From: Microbacterium aerolatum
Lineage (GTDB): Bacteria; Actinomycetota; Actinomycetes; Actinomycetales; Microbacteriaceae
Length of the DNA stretch: 64,000 nucleotides
Reading direction: 5' to 3'
Assembly (NCBI RefSeq): GCF_007988825.1
Contig: NZ_BJUW01000006.1
Coordinates: 62,001 to 126,000 of the forward strand
Made by a program: the position numbers and the translations under genes. This document shows, piece after piece, positions 40,862 through 49,220 of the stretch. The notes under the pieces were generated by a model that made no database searches, was not told the DNA's origin, and saw only the letters and a program-made list of their open reading frames with translations. How positions within the stretch are numbered: the first letter of the stretch is position 1; each line of letters opens with the position of its first letter.

Positions 40862-43807
40862 ATGATCGTGCTCCTTGCTGTGTTCCTCATCGGGGCCCTG
40901 ATTCTCCCCGTTCTGGTTCGCTGGCTCGGAGCCCAGGCGTTCGCGATCGCCGCACTCATTCCCGCAGCGGCATTCGTCCACGCGCTCATGATGACGCCGC
41001 AGGTCCTGGCAGCGGATCCGTCTCCGTTCGAGACCGTCTCGTGGATCCCGCAGCTGGGACTCAACCTCTCCATGCACATGGACGTGCTCGGCTGGGTGCT
41101 CACCCTCATCGTGACCGGCGTCGGCGCGCTCGTGCTGCTGTACTGCCGCTGGTACTTCTTCGACGACACCACCGAACTCGGCCAGTTCGCCGGTGTCCTG
41201 CTCGGCTTCGCCGGCGCCATGTACGGCCTGGTGCTCACAGACGACATCATCATGCTCGTGATGTTCTGGGAAGTCACCAGCATCCTGTCCTACCTGCTCA
41301 TCGGGCACTACCGGCGCCGAGCGGCCAGCCGACGCGCTGCCCTGCAGGCGCTGCTGGTGACCACGCTCGGCGGCCTGGTCATGTTCGTCGGCGTCGTCCT
41401 GCTGGCGGTGGATGCCGGAACGACGAGCATCATCGAGATCATCGACCTCGGGCCGACCGGTCCGATGGTGAATGCCGCGATCGTCGCGCTTCTGGTCGGC
41501 GCGATCAGCAAGTCCGCGATCTTCCCGTTCCACTTCTGGCTGCCCGGCGCCATGGCCGCACCCACCCCGGTGAGCGCGTACTTGCACGCGGCGGCGATGG
41601 TCAAGGCCGGCATCTACCTGATCGCGCGGTTCGCGCCGGTGTTCGCGCTGTCCGAGCCGTGGCGCCCCATCATCATCTCGCTCGGGGTGTTCACGATGCT
41701 GCTCGGCGGCATCCAGGCACTGCGCGAGACCGACCTCAAGCGCGTGCTCGCCTTCGGCACGGTGAGCCAGCTCGGTTTCTTCACCGTCATGGTCGGCTAC
41801 GGCACCCAGGCGACCGCGCTGGCGGGGCTCGCGCTGGTGATCGCGCACGCGCTGTTCAAGTCGGCGCTGTTCCTCATCGTCGGCATCATCGACCGACAGC
41901 TCTCCACCCGAGACATCACCGAGCTGTCCGGCGTCGGCCGACAGGCACCCGTCATGGCGACAGCGGCATTCATCTCGGTGGCCTCCATGGCCGGCCTCCC
42001 GCCGATGATCGGGTTCGTGGCGAAGGAGTCCGCCCTCACCGGGCTGCTGGACGACGCGATCGGCGGATCCGTGTGGGGTCTGGTCGCCCTTATCGGCATC
42101 GCGCTGGGATCCATGCTCACCGCGGCATATGGCGTCCGCTTCCTATGGGGAGCGTTCTGGCGCAGGCGCGACAAGAGCGGCGAGCGGGTGCCGGACACCG
42201 CGTGGCCCGACCCGCCGGTGGGCTTCCTGTCGGCGCCCATCATCCTTGCCGGAGTCACGGTCGCCGCGGGCATCGGCGCGCCCGCGCTCGACACCGCGCT
42301 GCAGGGCTATGCCCTCACCGCGATACCGGGGCTCGATGCGGAGGGAATCGCGACGGAGGGTCCAGGACACCTCGCGCTCTGGCACGGATTCGAGCCGGCG
42401 CTCGGCATCTCCGCCCTCTCGCTGCTGCTCGGCTTCGGGCTGTTCCTGCTGACCCGCCGCACCGGCTGGGACGCCAGGCCGCGACTGCTGCCGTTCACCG
42501 CCGCCGACGTCTACGCCCTCGTGATGCGCGGCGTCGACCGGCTCTCGGTCATCACCACCACGCTCACCCAGCGCGGTTCGCTGCCGGTGTACGTCGGCAC
42601 GATCTTCATCGTCGTGGTGGCGGCCGAGGTCACCGCCCTGCTCGCCAGCGACGTGGACCAGATAAACCTGTCGGCCTGGCACACCCCCACCCAGATCGCG
42701 GTCGCCCCGATCATGGCCGTCGCGGCGGTCTTCGCCGTGCAGGCGCGCAAGCGCTACACCGGCGTCGTGCTGGTCTCTGTCACCGGCCTCGGCATGGTCG
42801 CCCTGTTCGCGACGAGCGGTGCGCCCGATCTCGCCCTCACGCAGATCCTCGTGGAGACGGTGACTCTGGTGACGTTCGCGCTGGTGCTGCGGCGTCTGCC
42901 GTCGCGCATGGGCGAGCACAACGCCTCGGTCTCCCGCATCCCGCGCGCACTCCTCGCGGTCGGCGTGGGCCTGACCATGGCCTTCGTCGTGATCATCGCC
43001 ACGCAGTCCCGGATCGCCGCCCCGATCTCGATCTCGTTCCCCGAGCTCGCATATGAGATCGGGCACGGGCAGAACGTGGTCAACGTCGCACTGGTGGACC
43101 TCCGCGGCTGGGACACCATGGGTGAGCTGTCCGTTCTCGTCCTCGCTGCCACGGGCGTAGCCTCTCTCGTGTTCGTCACCCATCGCTCGGACATGCTCGG
43201 ACAGCGCCCAGCGCTCCCCAAGCGCGTCCGCCGCAAGGCGCGGATCATGCCGCTGGTTGAGACGACCGAGGGCGTACGATTCCAGACCGCCGACAATCGG
43301 AGCAGCCCTCGTGCCTGGCTGATCGGCGGCCAGCAGATGAATCCCGAGAACCGCTCGATCCTGCTCGAGGTGATCGTCCGCATCCTGTTCCACACGATCA
43401 TCGTCGTGTCGATCTATCTGCTGTTCGCCGGGCATAATCAGCCAGGCGGTGGATTCGCCGGGGGGCTCGTCGCGGGCATGGCGCTCGTGATGCGCTACAT
43501 CGCCGGCGGGCGCTGGGAGCTCGGGGCCGCCGCTCCGACCGATGCCGGCCGCCTGCTGGGGTCCGGTCTCATCCTCGCCGTCGGCACAGCGGTGGTGCCA
43601 CTGTTCTTCGACCTCGCGCCGCTGACGAGCACCTTCTGGGAGTGGGAGATCCCCGGGATCGGGCACATGGAGTTCGTCACCTCCACGATCTTCGACATCG
43701 GCGTCTACCTCGTGGTGATCGGTCTCGTGCTGGATGTGCTGCGCAGCCTCGGTGCCGAGGTCGACCGTCAGACCCAGCAGACCCGCACGCGGGGGGTGGG
43801 CATCTGA
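40862..43807 (+). CDS. mrpA: Mrp Na+/H+ antiporter subunit A fused to subunit B
   Basis: 981 aa. Residues 1-780 are MrpA: a NuoL-like half with MVMFWEVTSILSYLLIGHYRR and FPFHFWLPGAMAAPTPVSAYLHAA, and the C-terminal extension with the DUF4040 module (VTGLGMVALFATSGAPDLALTQILVETVTL). From about 815 it is MrpB (NRSILLEVIVRILFHTIIVVSIYLLFAGHNQPGGGFAGG). The complex exchanges cytoplasmic Na+ for external H+ and supports pH and salt tolerance. AGGAG precedes the start. The stop shares bases with mrpC (TGATG). Confidence 0.95.
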   Translation: MIVLLAVFLIGALILPVLVRWLGAQAFAIAALIPAAAFVHALMMTPQVLAADPSPFETVSWIPQLGLNLSMHMDVLGWVLTLIVTGVGALVLLYCRWYFFDDTTELGQFAGVLLGFAGAMYGLVLTDDIIMLVMFWEVTSILSYLLIGHYRRRAASRRAALQALLVTTLGGLVMFVGVVLLAVDAGTTSIIEIIDLGPTGPMVNAAIVALLVGAISKSAIFPFHFWLPGAMAAPTPVSAYLHAAAMVKAGIYLIARFAPVFALSEPWRPIIISLGVFTMLLGGIQALRETDLKRVLAFGTVSQLGFFTVMVGYGTQATALAGLALVIAHALFKSALFLIVGIIDRQLSTRDITELSGVGRQAPVMATAAFISVASMAGLPPMIGFVAKESALTGLLDDAIGGSVWGLVALIGIALGSMLTAAYGVRFLWGAFWRRRDKSGERVPDTAWPDPPVGFLSAPIILAGVTVAAGIGAPALDTALQGYALTAIPGLDAEGIATEGPGHLALWHGFEPALGISALSLLLGFGLFLLTRRTGWDARPRLLPFTAADVYALVMRGVDRLSVITTTLTQRGSLPVYVGTIFIVVVAAEVTALLASDVDQINLSAWHTPTQIAVAPIMAVAAVFAVQARKRYTGVVLVSVTGLGMVALFATSGAPDLALTQILVETVTLVTFALVLRRLPSRMGEHNASVSRIPRALLAVGVGLTMAFVVIIATQSRIAAPISISFPELAYEIGHGQNVVNVALVDLRGWDTMGELSVLVLAATGVASLVFVTHRSDMLGQRPALPKRVRRKARIMPLVETTEGVRFQTADNRSSPRAWLIGGQQMNPENRSILLEVIVRILFHTIIVVSIYLLFAGHNQPGGGFAGGLVAGMALVMRYIAGGRWELGAAAPTDAGRLLGSGLILAVGTAVVPLFFDLAPLTSTFWEWEIPGIGHMEFVTSTIFDIGVYLVVIGLVLDVLRSLGAEVDRQTQQTRTRGVGI

Positions 43808-44376
43808 TGGACGTCTCCCTCACGCTGATCATCGTGATGGCGGTGCTGTTCGCCGCCGGGGTGTATGCGATGCTCGAACGCAGTCTCACGCGCGTGCTCA
43901 TCGGGTTCATGCTGCTGGGCAACGCCACGAACCTGCTCCTGCTGATCGTCATGGGCGTGCCGGGAAACGCGCCCTTCTTCGGATTCAGTGATGTCAGCGA
44001 TCCGCTCCCGCAGGCGCTGACGCTCACCGCGATCGTCATCACCTTCGCCGTGACGGCATTCCTCCTTGCGCTCATCTACCGTTCGTGGCAACTGGGCCAG
44101 GCCGACACGGTGGAGGACGACGAGGCCGACATCGCGCTGCGCGCGCGCACGGACGCCGACGAAGACGTCATGGACGACGAAGACGAGACCGGCGGCGACG
44201 ACGCCACGACCGACTTCGTCGACGTGCGCACGGCTCCGATCACGGTCCTCCAGATGCGTGATCACCCGTCGATCCACGACGATGCTCCGGTGGATCGTGC
44301 GTGGTCACCGGACGCCTCGACAGGCTCAGCGTCCGGCTCCACGACATCAGACGACGAAGAGGAGGATCGCCCGTGA
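43807..44376 (+). CDS. mrpC: Mrp antiporter subunit C with long acidic tail
   Basis: 189 aa. The first 105 residues are the NuoK-like MrpC: three helices with the GFMLLGNATNLLLLIVMG core and PLPQALTLTAIVITFAVTAFLLAL. The remaining 80 residues form a cytoplasmic tail rich in Asp and Glu (ADTVEDDEADIALRA, DDEDETGGDD, ending DDEEEDRP), not present in the short MrpC of Bacillus. Part of the tail (near 44310-44330) is encoded by a sequence similar to a dispersed repeat. It overlaps mrpD by four bases. Confidence 0.93.
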   Translation: MDVSLTLIIVMAVLFAAGVYAMLERSLTRVLIGFMLLGNATNLLLLIVMGVPGNAPFFGFSDVSDPLPQALTLTAIVITFAVTAFLLALIYRSWQLGQADTVEDDEADIALRARTDADEDVMDDEDETGGDDATTDFVDVRTAPITVLQMRDHPSIHDDAPVDRAWSPDASTGSASGSTTSDDEEEDRP

Positions 44377-45926
44377 GCGCTCTCGTTCCTCTTCTCGTCG
44401 CGATTCCCCTGCTCGGCGCGGCCATCGCGCTCATGTTCGGGCGAAGCCCGAGGTTGCAGGTCTTCGTGACGGTGGCGAGCCTCACGGCGGTGGCGATCAT
44501 CGCCGCAGTGATGCTGATCGCCGTGGACCAGGGGGCGCCGCTGGCCGTCTCGGTCGGCGGATGGCCCGTGCCGTTCGGCATCGTTCTCTACGTCGACCGG
44601 CTCGCCGCGCTGCTCGTGATGATCTCGAGCATCGTGCTCGTCGCCGTCCTGCTGTTCTCGATCGGCCAGGGGGCAGCCGATGGAGCTGATGAGACACCGA
44701 TCTCGATCTTCAACCCGTCATACCTCATCCTGGCGGCGGGGATCTTCAACGCGTTCATCGCGGGCGACCTGTTCAACCTGTACGTCGGATTCGAGATCCT
44801 GCTGGTCGCCTCGTACGTGCTGATCACGCTCGGCAGCACCGAGTCCCGCATCCGCACCGGCGCGGTGTACATCGTGGTCTCGCTGGTCTCGTCGATCCTC
44901 TTCCTCGCGGCGATCGCCATGGTCTACGGCGCGCTCGGCACGGTGAACATGGCGCAGATCGCCGAGCGGATGAGTGAGCTCCCGCAGGACACCCAGCTCG
45001 TGCTGCACCTCATGCTCGTCGTCGCCTTCGGCATCAAGGCCGCGATCTTCCCCGTCTCGTTCTGGCTGCCGGACTCGTACCCGACCGCGCCGGCGCCGGT
45101 CACTGCTGTGTTCGCCGGCCTGCTGACCAAGGTCGGCGTGTACGCGCTGATCCGCACCGAGACCCAGCTCTTCGCCAGCAACGACATCAACCTGCTGCTG
45201 CTGATCGTCGCGCTCGCGACCATGATCGTCGGAGTGCTCGGCGCGGTGGCGCAGGCGGAACTCAAACGCATCCTGTCGTTCACCCTGGTCAGTCACGTCG
45301 GCTACATGATCTTCGGCCTCGCGATAGCGACGCCCGCGGCGATCGGCGCGACGGTGTACTACATCGTCCACCACATCATCGTGCAGACGACTCTCTTCCT
45401 CGCCGTCGGACTGATCGAGCGTCGCGCGGGGAGCACGTCGATCCTGCGCGTGAAGGGACTCCTGAAAGCGGCACCTCTCCTTGCCGTGCTGTACTTCGTC
45501 CCCGCGATCAACCTCGGCGGCCTGCCGCCGTTCTCGGGATTCATCGGCAAGTTCGCGCTCTTCGAGGCCGCGGCATCGGTCGGCACGCCGGTCATGATCG
45601 TACTGATCTTCGGCGGCATCCTCACTTCCCTCCTCACGCTGTACGCGCTCATGCGGGCGTGGAACCTCGCCTTCTGGCGCGAGGAGGAGGACTCCACAGA
45701 GACCGAGGTCCGCACGGCCTACCTCGGCAATGCGCCCGCCGCAGACGAGCAGCAGGAGCGTCGCCGCATCCCGCGGATCATGATCGTCGCCACCGGTGGG
45801 ATGGTCGGGGTGACCGTCCTGCTGACGGTGTTCGCCGGGCCTCTGTACGCGCTGTGCGCCAGCATCGGCGACTCGTTGCTGCAGCCGGTCAACCTCGTCC
45901 AGCTCGAGGAGGAGGTCGACCCGTGA
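44373..45926 (+). CDS. mrpD: Mrp antiporter subunit D
   Basis: 517 aa from a GTG at 44373 with AGGAGG upstream. NuoM/NuoN-like with about fourteen helices; LFNLYVGFEILLVASYVLITLG carries the conserved membrane Glu, KAAIFPVSFWLPDSYPTAPAPVTAVFAGLLTKVGVYAL the Lys and His of the proton path, and LKRILSFTLVSHVGYM the second Lys helix. It pairs with MrpA in ion translocation. Confidence 0.95.
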   Translation: MSALVPLLVAIPLLGAAIALMFGRSPRLQVFVTVASLTAVAIIAAVMLIAVDQGAPLAVSVGGWPVPFGIVLYVDRLAALLVMISSIVLVAVLLFSIGQGAADGADETPISIFNPSYLILAAGIFNAFIAGDLFNLYVGFEILLVASYVLITLGSTESRIRTGAVYIVVSLVSSILFLAAIAMVYGALGTVNMAQIAERMSELPQDTQLVLHLMLVVAFGIKAAIFPVSFWLPDSYPTAPAPVTAVFAGLLTKVGVYALIRTETQLFASNDINLLLLIVALATMIVGVLGAVAQAELKRILSFTLVSHVGYMIFGLAIATPAAIGATVYYIVHHIIVQTTLFLAVGLIERRAGSTSILRVKGLLKAAPLLAVLYFVPAINLGGLPPFSGFIGKFALFEAAASVGTPVMIVLIFGGILTSLLTLYALMRAWNLAFWREEEDSTETEVRTAYLGNAPAADEQQERRRIPRIMIVATGGMVGVTVLLTVFAGPLYALCASIGDSLLQPVNLVQLEEEVDP

Positions 45927-46495
45927 GTCCTGACTCCCGCCGCGGCCTGATGCGCGACATCGCTCTGCAGGTGCCGTTCCTCGCCTGGCTCATCGTGCTG
46001 TGGATGCTGGTGTGGAACCAGTTCACGGTGCTCGCGCTCGTCACGGGCCTGGTCGTCGCGATCTTCGTCACCCGTGTGTTCCGACTGCCGACGGTCGAGC
46101 TTTCCGGCCGGATCAACCTCTGGTACGGCGCGCTGTTCGTGACGCAGTTCCTCTGGGCGGTCCTTCGTGGTGCACTGGCGGTGACCGTTCAGGTCTTCGA
46201 CTTCCGGCATCAGCCGGGAGCGGCGATCATCGGAGTGCCTCTGAGATACGCCGACGACCTCATCATGACGCACGTCTCGATCACTTCGTCGCTGATCCCG
46301 GGGTCGCTGGTCGTGGAGGCCGATCGGGATCGCGGCATCCTGTATCTCCACATCATCGGGGTTCGCAATCTCGACGACGTCGAGCAGCAGCGGCAGGCCG
46401 TGCTGCGGTGGGAGCGGCGGATCATCCGAGCGCTCGGCAGCCCGGCGCAGTATCGTGCGCTCAAGGCGGACGAACGGGCGGGAGGCGAGCGATGA
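45923..46495 (+). CDS. mrpE: Mrp antiporter subunit E
   Basis: 190 aa from a GTG overlapping the mrpD stop (GTGA) with GGAGG before it. Two or three N-terminal helices (FLAWLIVLWMLVWNQFTVLALVTGLVVAIFVTRVF) and the soluble domain with THVSITSSLIPGSLVVEADRDRGILYLHIIGV, the MrpE hallmark. It is required for complex assembly. Confidence 0.94.
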   Translation: MSPDSRRGLMRDIALQVPFLAWLIVLWMLVWNQFTVLALVTGLVVAIFVTRVFRLPTVELSGRINLWYGALFVTQFLWAVLRGALAVTVQVFDFRHQPGAAIIGVPLRYADDLIMTHVSITSSLIPGSLVVEADRDRGILYLHIIGVRNLDDVEQQRQAVLRWERRIIRALGSPAQYRALKADERAGGER

Positions 46496-46761
46496 ACTGG
46501 TTGATGCTGGCGATCGTCGTCGTGTTCAGCGTCGCGGCGATACTGACCGTGGTCCGCATCATCCGCGGTCCGTCGATCCTCGACCGCGCCGTGGCGTCCG
46601 ACGTGCTGCTCACCGAGATCATGTGCGTGCTCGGAGCGGAGATGGCGATCAACGGGCACACCCGCAGCATCCCCGTGCTGCTGATCATCGCCGCGGTCGG
46701 GGTGTTCGGATCCATCTCCGTCGCGCGGTATGTCGCAAGGAGGGACAACACGACATCATGA
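46492..46761 (+). CDS. mrpF: Mrp antiporter subunit F
   Basis: 89 aa, three helices. RIIRGPSILDRAVASDVLLTEIMCVLG contains the conserved Arg-Gly-Pro and Asp of MrpF. It is joined to both neighbours by four-base overlaps and preceded by GGAGGCGAGCG. Confidence 0.94.
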   Translation: MNWLMLAIVVVFSVAAILTVVRIIRGPSILDRAVASDVLLTEIMCVLGAEMAINGHTRSIPVLLIIAAVGVFGSISVARYVARRDNTTS

Positions 46762-47147
46762 ACGTGCTCGGATTCGAGATCCCGAATGCCGTCATCGACG
46801 TGGCGGTGCTCGTGCTGATCCTCCTCGGCGCGGTGCTGTGCCTTTCCGCCGCGGTCGGGCTGCTTCACTTCCGTGCCGTACCGTCGCGGCTGCACGCTGC
46901 GACCAAGCCTCAGGTGCTCGGGGTCGTCCTGATCTGCCTGGCCGTCGCGCTGTCTCAGCGTTCAGTCGGCGGAATCCTGCTGGGTCTCGCACTGGTGGCG
47001 CCGATCGTACTGATGCAGTTCGCGACTGCGCCGCTGTCGGCTCACATCGTCGGCCGTCAGGCGTACCGCAACGGCACGCCAGAGGAGCGGACGCTCGTGA
47101 TCGACGAGCTCGCCGAGTCGAAGCAGACCCCGCCCGCCGCCGGCTGA
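46758..47147 (+). CDS. mrpG: Mrp antiporter subunit G
   Basis: 129 aa. Three helices with the MrpG/PhaG motif GLLHFRAVPSRLHAATKPQVLGVVLI. A charged C-terminal tail of about 35 residues follows. AAGGAGG lies upstream in mrpF. This completes the order A/B-C-D-E-F-G and ends the operon; a 246-base gap follows. Confidence 0.94.
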   Translation: MNVLGFEIPNAVIDVAVLVLILLGAVLCLSAAVGLLHFRAVPSRLHAATKPQVLGVVLICLAVALSQRSVGGILLGLALVAPIVLMQFATAPLSAHIVGRQAYRNGTPEERTLVIDELAESKQTPPAAG

Positions 47148-47196
47148 CGCCGTCCGCCGCATCGACTCCCGCAACCCGCCGTCCGCTCCCGTTGTC

Positions 47197-47282
47197 CCGC
47201 ACAACTCCGGAGAAACGGGCCAAACGGAGTCGCAGGTTGCCGAGTTGTCGCGAATCCAGCCGAAACCTCCTGAGTTGTGCGG
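47197..47282. repeat. 86-bp inverted-repeat element, left of the DUF559 gene
   Basis: CCGCACAACTCCGGAG at the left end and CTCCTGAGTTGTGCGG at the right end are complementary at 15 of 16 positions, enclosing 54 bases. An extra GAGTTGTCGCG is found inside. A related element of 88 bases flanks the other side of the gene. Confidence 0.8.
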
Positions 47283-47393
47283 GCGAACCGGGCGCGCCCA
47301 CTCGTTCTGCACCGCAGCCCGGAGCCACCGGTTACCCACAGATCTCGGGTTCTGGGCGTTTGCGCGACTCCCGGACCCGCGACGATTCGGAGG

Positions 47394-48269
47394 ATGAACA
47401 AGAAGACGACAGCTGAGCGAGTTGCGCGGACCTATGCCCCGACGGTGTTCTCCCGTGGCGATCTGCTTCGAGACGGTGCAACGGGAGGCGACATCACTCG
47501 CGCGGTGCGAGCCGGCGCACTCTTGCGGCTGCGCCGAGACCACTACGCGTACCCCGACGTGGACCCGGAGGTTGCCGAAGCGGTGCGGATAGGGGGAAGA
47601 GTGGCGTGCCTGACGCTGCTGCAGATGCTCGGCGTCTTCGTGCTGAAGTCGTCCGGGCTGCACATGCACCTCGCGCCCCGTATGTCGCGCCTTCGGGACC
47701 GCCAGTCGACATCGACAGTGATGCACTGGTCGCGGTGGACACTGGCGGGCGGCCACCGACACGTCGTATCGATCAGGGATGCCGCCCGGCAGTCGATCCT
47801 CTGCCAGGAACCACGAGCGGCGATCGCGACCCTCGACAGCATCCTTCATCTGCGACTCGCCACACGGACGCAGTTGGAGGAGCTCTTCGGAAGCCTCCCG
47901 ATCCGACTGCGCACCCTGTTGGATCTAGTCGACCAGTCAGCCGAGTCCGGGCCGGAGACGTTCATGCGATTGATTCTCCGTACGCTCGGCGTTCGTTTCG
48001 CGACGCGGGTATCGATCCCGGGTGTCGGGCGAGTGGACTTCGTCGTTGACGGCTGGCTCATCATCGAATGCGACAGCAAGGAATTCCACGAAGGGTGGGA
48101 GAAGCAAACGGAGGATCGCCGAAGAGATATTGCAGCCGCCCGCCTCGGCTACACCACCGTTCGTCCGCTTGCGTCGGACATTCTGTTCGACTCCGCGGTC
48201 GTCCGGGAGCAGATCGCGGAAATCATTGACACCTGTGGTCGGCGGATGCGTCGTGCTCGCGCCGCATAA
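47394..48269 (+). CDS. AbiEi-like winged-helix protein with C-terminal DUF559/Vsr-like nuclease domain
   Basis: 291 aa, preceded by CGGAGG. Residues about 1-85 resemble the AbiEi-type winged helix (TYAPTVFSRGDLLRDGATGGDITRAVRAGALLRLRRDHYA). The C-terminal third looks like a PD-(D/E)xK fold of the DUF559/Vsr group: E187 in SGPETFMRLILRTLG, D215 in GRVDFVV, E225 and D227 in LIIECDSKEFH, then RRRDIAAARLGYTTVR. No AbiEii toxin gene is next to it, so a classical toxin-antitoxin pair is unlikely. Inverted-repeat elements lie on both sides, and its stop codon falls inside the right one. Nuclease activity and target are inferred. Confidence 0.82.
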   Translation: MNKKTTAERVARTYAPTVFSRGDLLRDGATGGDITRAVRAGALLRLRRDHYAYPDVDPEVAEAVRIGGRVACLTLLQMLGVFVLKSSGLHMHLAPRMSRLRDRQSTSTVMHWSRWTLAGGHRHVVSIRDAARQSILCQEPRAAIATLDSILHLRLATRTQLEELFGSLPIRLRTLLDLVDQSAESGPETFMRLILRTLGVRFATRVSIPGVGRVDFVVDGWLIIECDSKEFHEGWEKQTEDRRRDIAAARLGYTTVRPLASDILFDSAVVREQIAEIIDTCGRRMRRARAA

Positions 48270-48348
48270 CTCAGGAGAATCCGCGGCCCGCGGCCGGAAC
48301 GAAGCCCCAGATGCAGGGAAACCGAGCAGATCTCCTGAGCTGTGCGGC
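48261..48348. repeat. 88-bp inverted-repeat element, right of the DUF559 gene
   Basis: GCCGCATAACTCAGGAGA and TCTCCTGAGCTGTGCGGC pair at 16 of 18 positions around 52 bases. The left arm encodes the last two residues and the stop of the DUF559 gene. It is similar at the arms, but not in the centre, to the element at 47197. Confidence 0.8.
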
Positions 48349-48363
48349 GCAGCCGCCACCGCG

Positions 48364-49128
48364 TCAGAGATTGTCGACGAGCTCGTCTATCAGGGCGACG
48401 ACGGGCACTGCGTCGAAGATCATCGTCTCGTGGCGGAAACCGTGGATCTCGGCGTACGCGCCGTGCTCCATGGTGGCGGTGAGCCGCCGAGCCCACTGCT
48501 CGGGCACGACCTCATCGTCCGAGCCGCGGACGACGAGCGCGGGGACGTGGATGCGAGGGCCGAGATCCTCCGGACGATGATCGAGCATGGCTCGGATCTT
48601 GCCGAAGACGTGGGGGCCGCCGCGGACGTACTCGCGCAGCCCGCGCCAGATCACCACCGAGCGTTCGCGGAGGACGTCCCGCAGCATCCGCCACGCCTGC
48701 TGAGGCAGCGTGCGGGCGCTCGCGTCGACAGTGGGACCGGCGAGCACGAGGGCGCCGACCCGGTCCGGTGCTCGCACCGCCATCTCCATCGCGACCTGGC
48801 ATCCCATCGAGTGGCCGATGATCACGGCATCCCGGATGTCGTGGGCGCCGAGGAAGGCGGCGACCAGATCGGCGTGCGCCGGCATGCTGAGCAGTGCCTC
48901 TGGCTCGGGGGCCTCGCCGAAGCCGGCCAGGTCGATGCCGATGACACGTCCGCTCAGGCGCGACGCGAGATCGACGAAGACGCTGCGCCCCATGCCGATC
49001 CCGTGCAGCAGGACGTACGTGCGCTCGCCCTCGCCGAACGATTCGGCGACGAGCGACGCGCTCCCATGGCGGAAGCTCACCACGGATGCCGCCGCGCCAT
49101 CGGGGGCGAGGAGACGAGACGGCGGCAC
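48364..49128 (-). CDS. Alpha/beta-fold hydrolase
   Basis: 254 aa from a GTG at 49128. The oxyanion strand is YVLLHGIGMGRSVF, the nucleophile elbow GHSMGCQVAMEMA, the acid in VVRGSDDEVVP and the His in GFRHETMIFD. The cap region (RMLRDVLRERSVVIWRGLREYVRGG) is helical. The substrate is unknown; a carboxylesterase or C-C hydrolase are both possible. Its end lies 16 bases from the DUF559-associated repeat. Confidence 0.88.
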   Translation of the reverse strand: MPPSRLLAPDGAAASVVSFRHGSASLVAESFGEGERTYVLLHGIGMGRSVFVDLASRLSGRVIGIDLAGFGEAPEPEALLSMPAHADLVAAFLGAHDIRDAVIIGHSMGCQVAMEMAVRAPDRVGALVLAGPTVDASARTLPQQAWRMLRDVLRERSVVIWRGLREYVRGGPHVFGKIRAMLDHRPEDLGPRIHVPALVVRGSDDEVVPEQWARRLTATMEHGAYAEIHGFRHETMIFDAVPVVALIDELVDNL

Positions 49129-49134
49129 AATCCG

Positions 49135-49140
49135 AGCGTA
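49135..49140 (-). promoter_or_regulatory. -10 box TACGCT of the hydrolase gene
   Basis: TACGCT, then CGGATT, then the GTG at 49128. Confidence 0.5.
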
Positions 49141-49220
49141 GCCGAGCTGCCGCTCGCCGCCGCGAGCAGCACAGCTCAGCAGTCGACGAACCAGCGGTCA
49201 AAGATATGCGAGGATGACGT

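Noticed and set aside
47394..48269. Type IV AbiE toxin-antitoxin system
   Set aside because: Only the AbiEi-like N-terminal domain is seen; there is no adjacent nucleotidyltransferase toxin gene.
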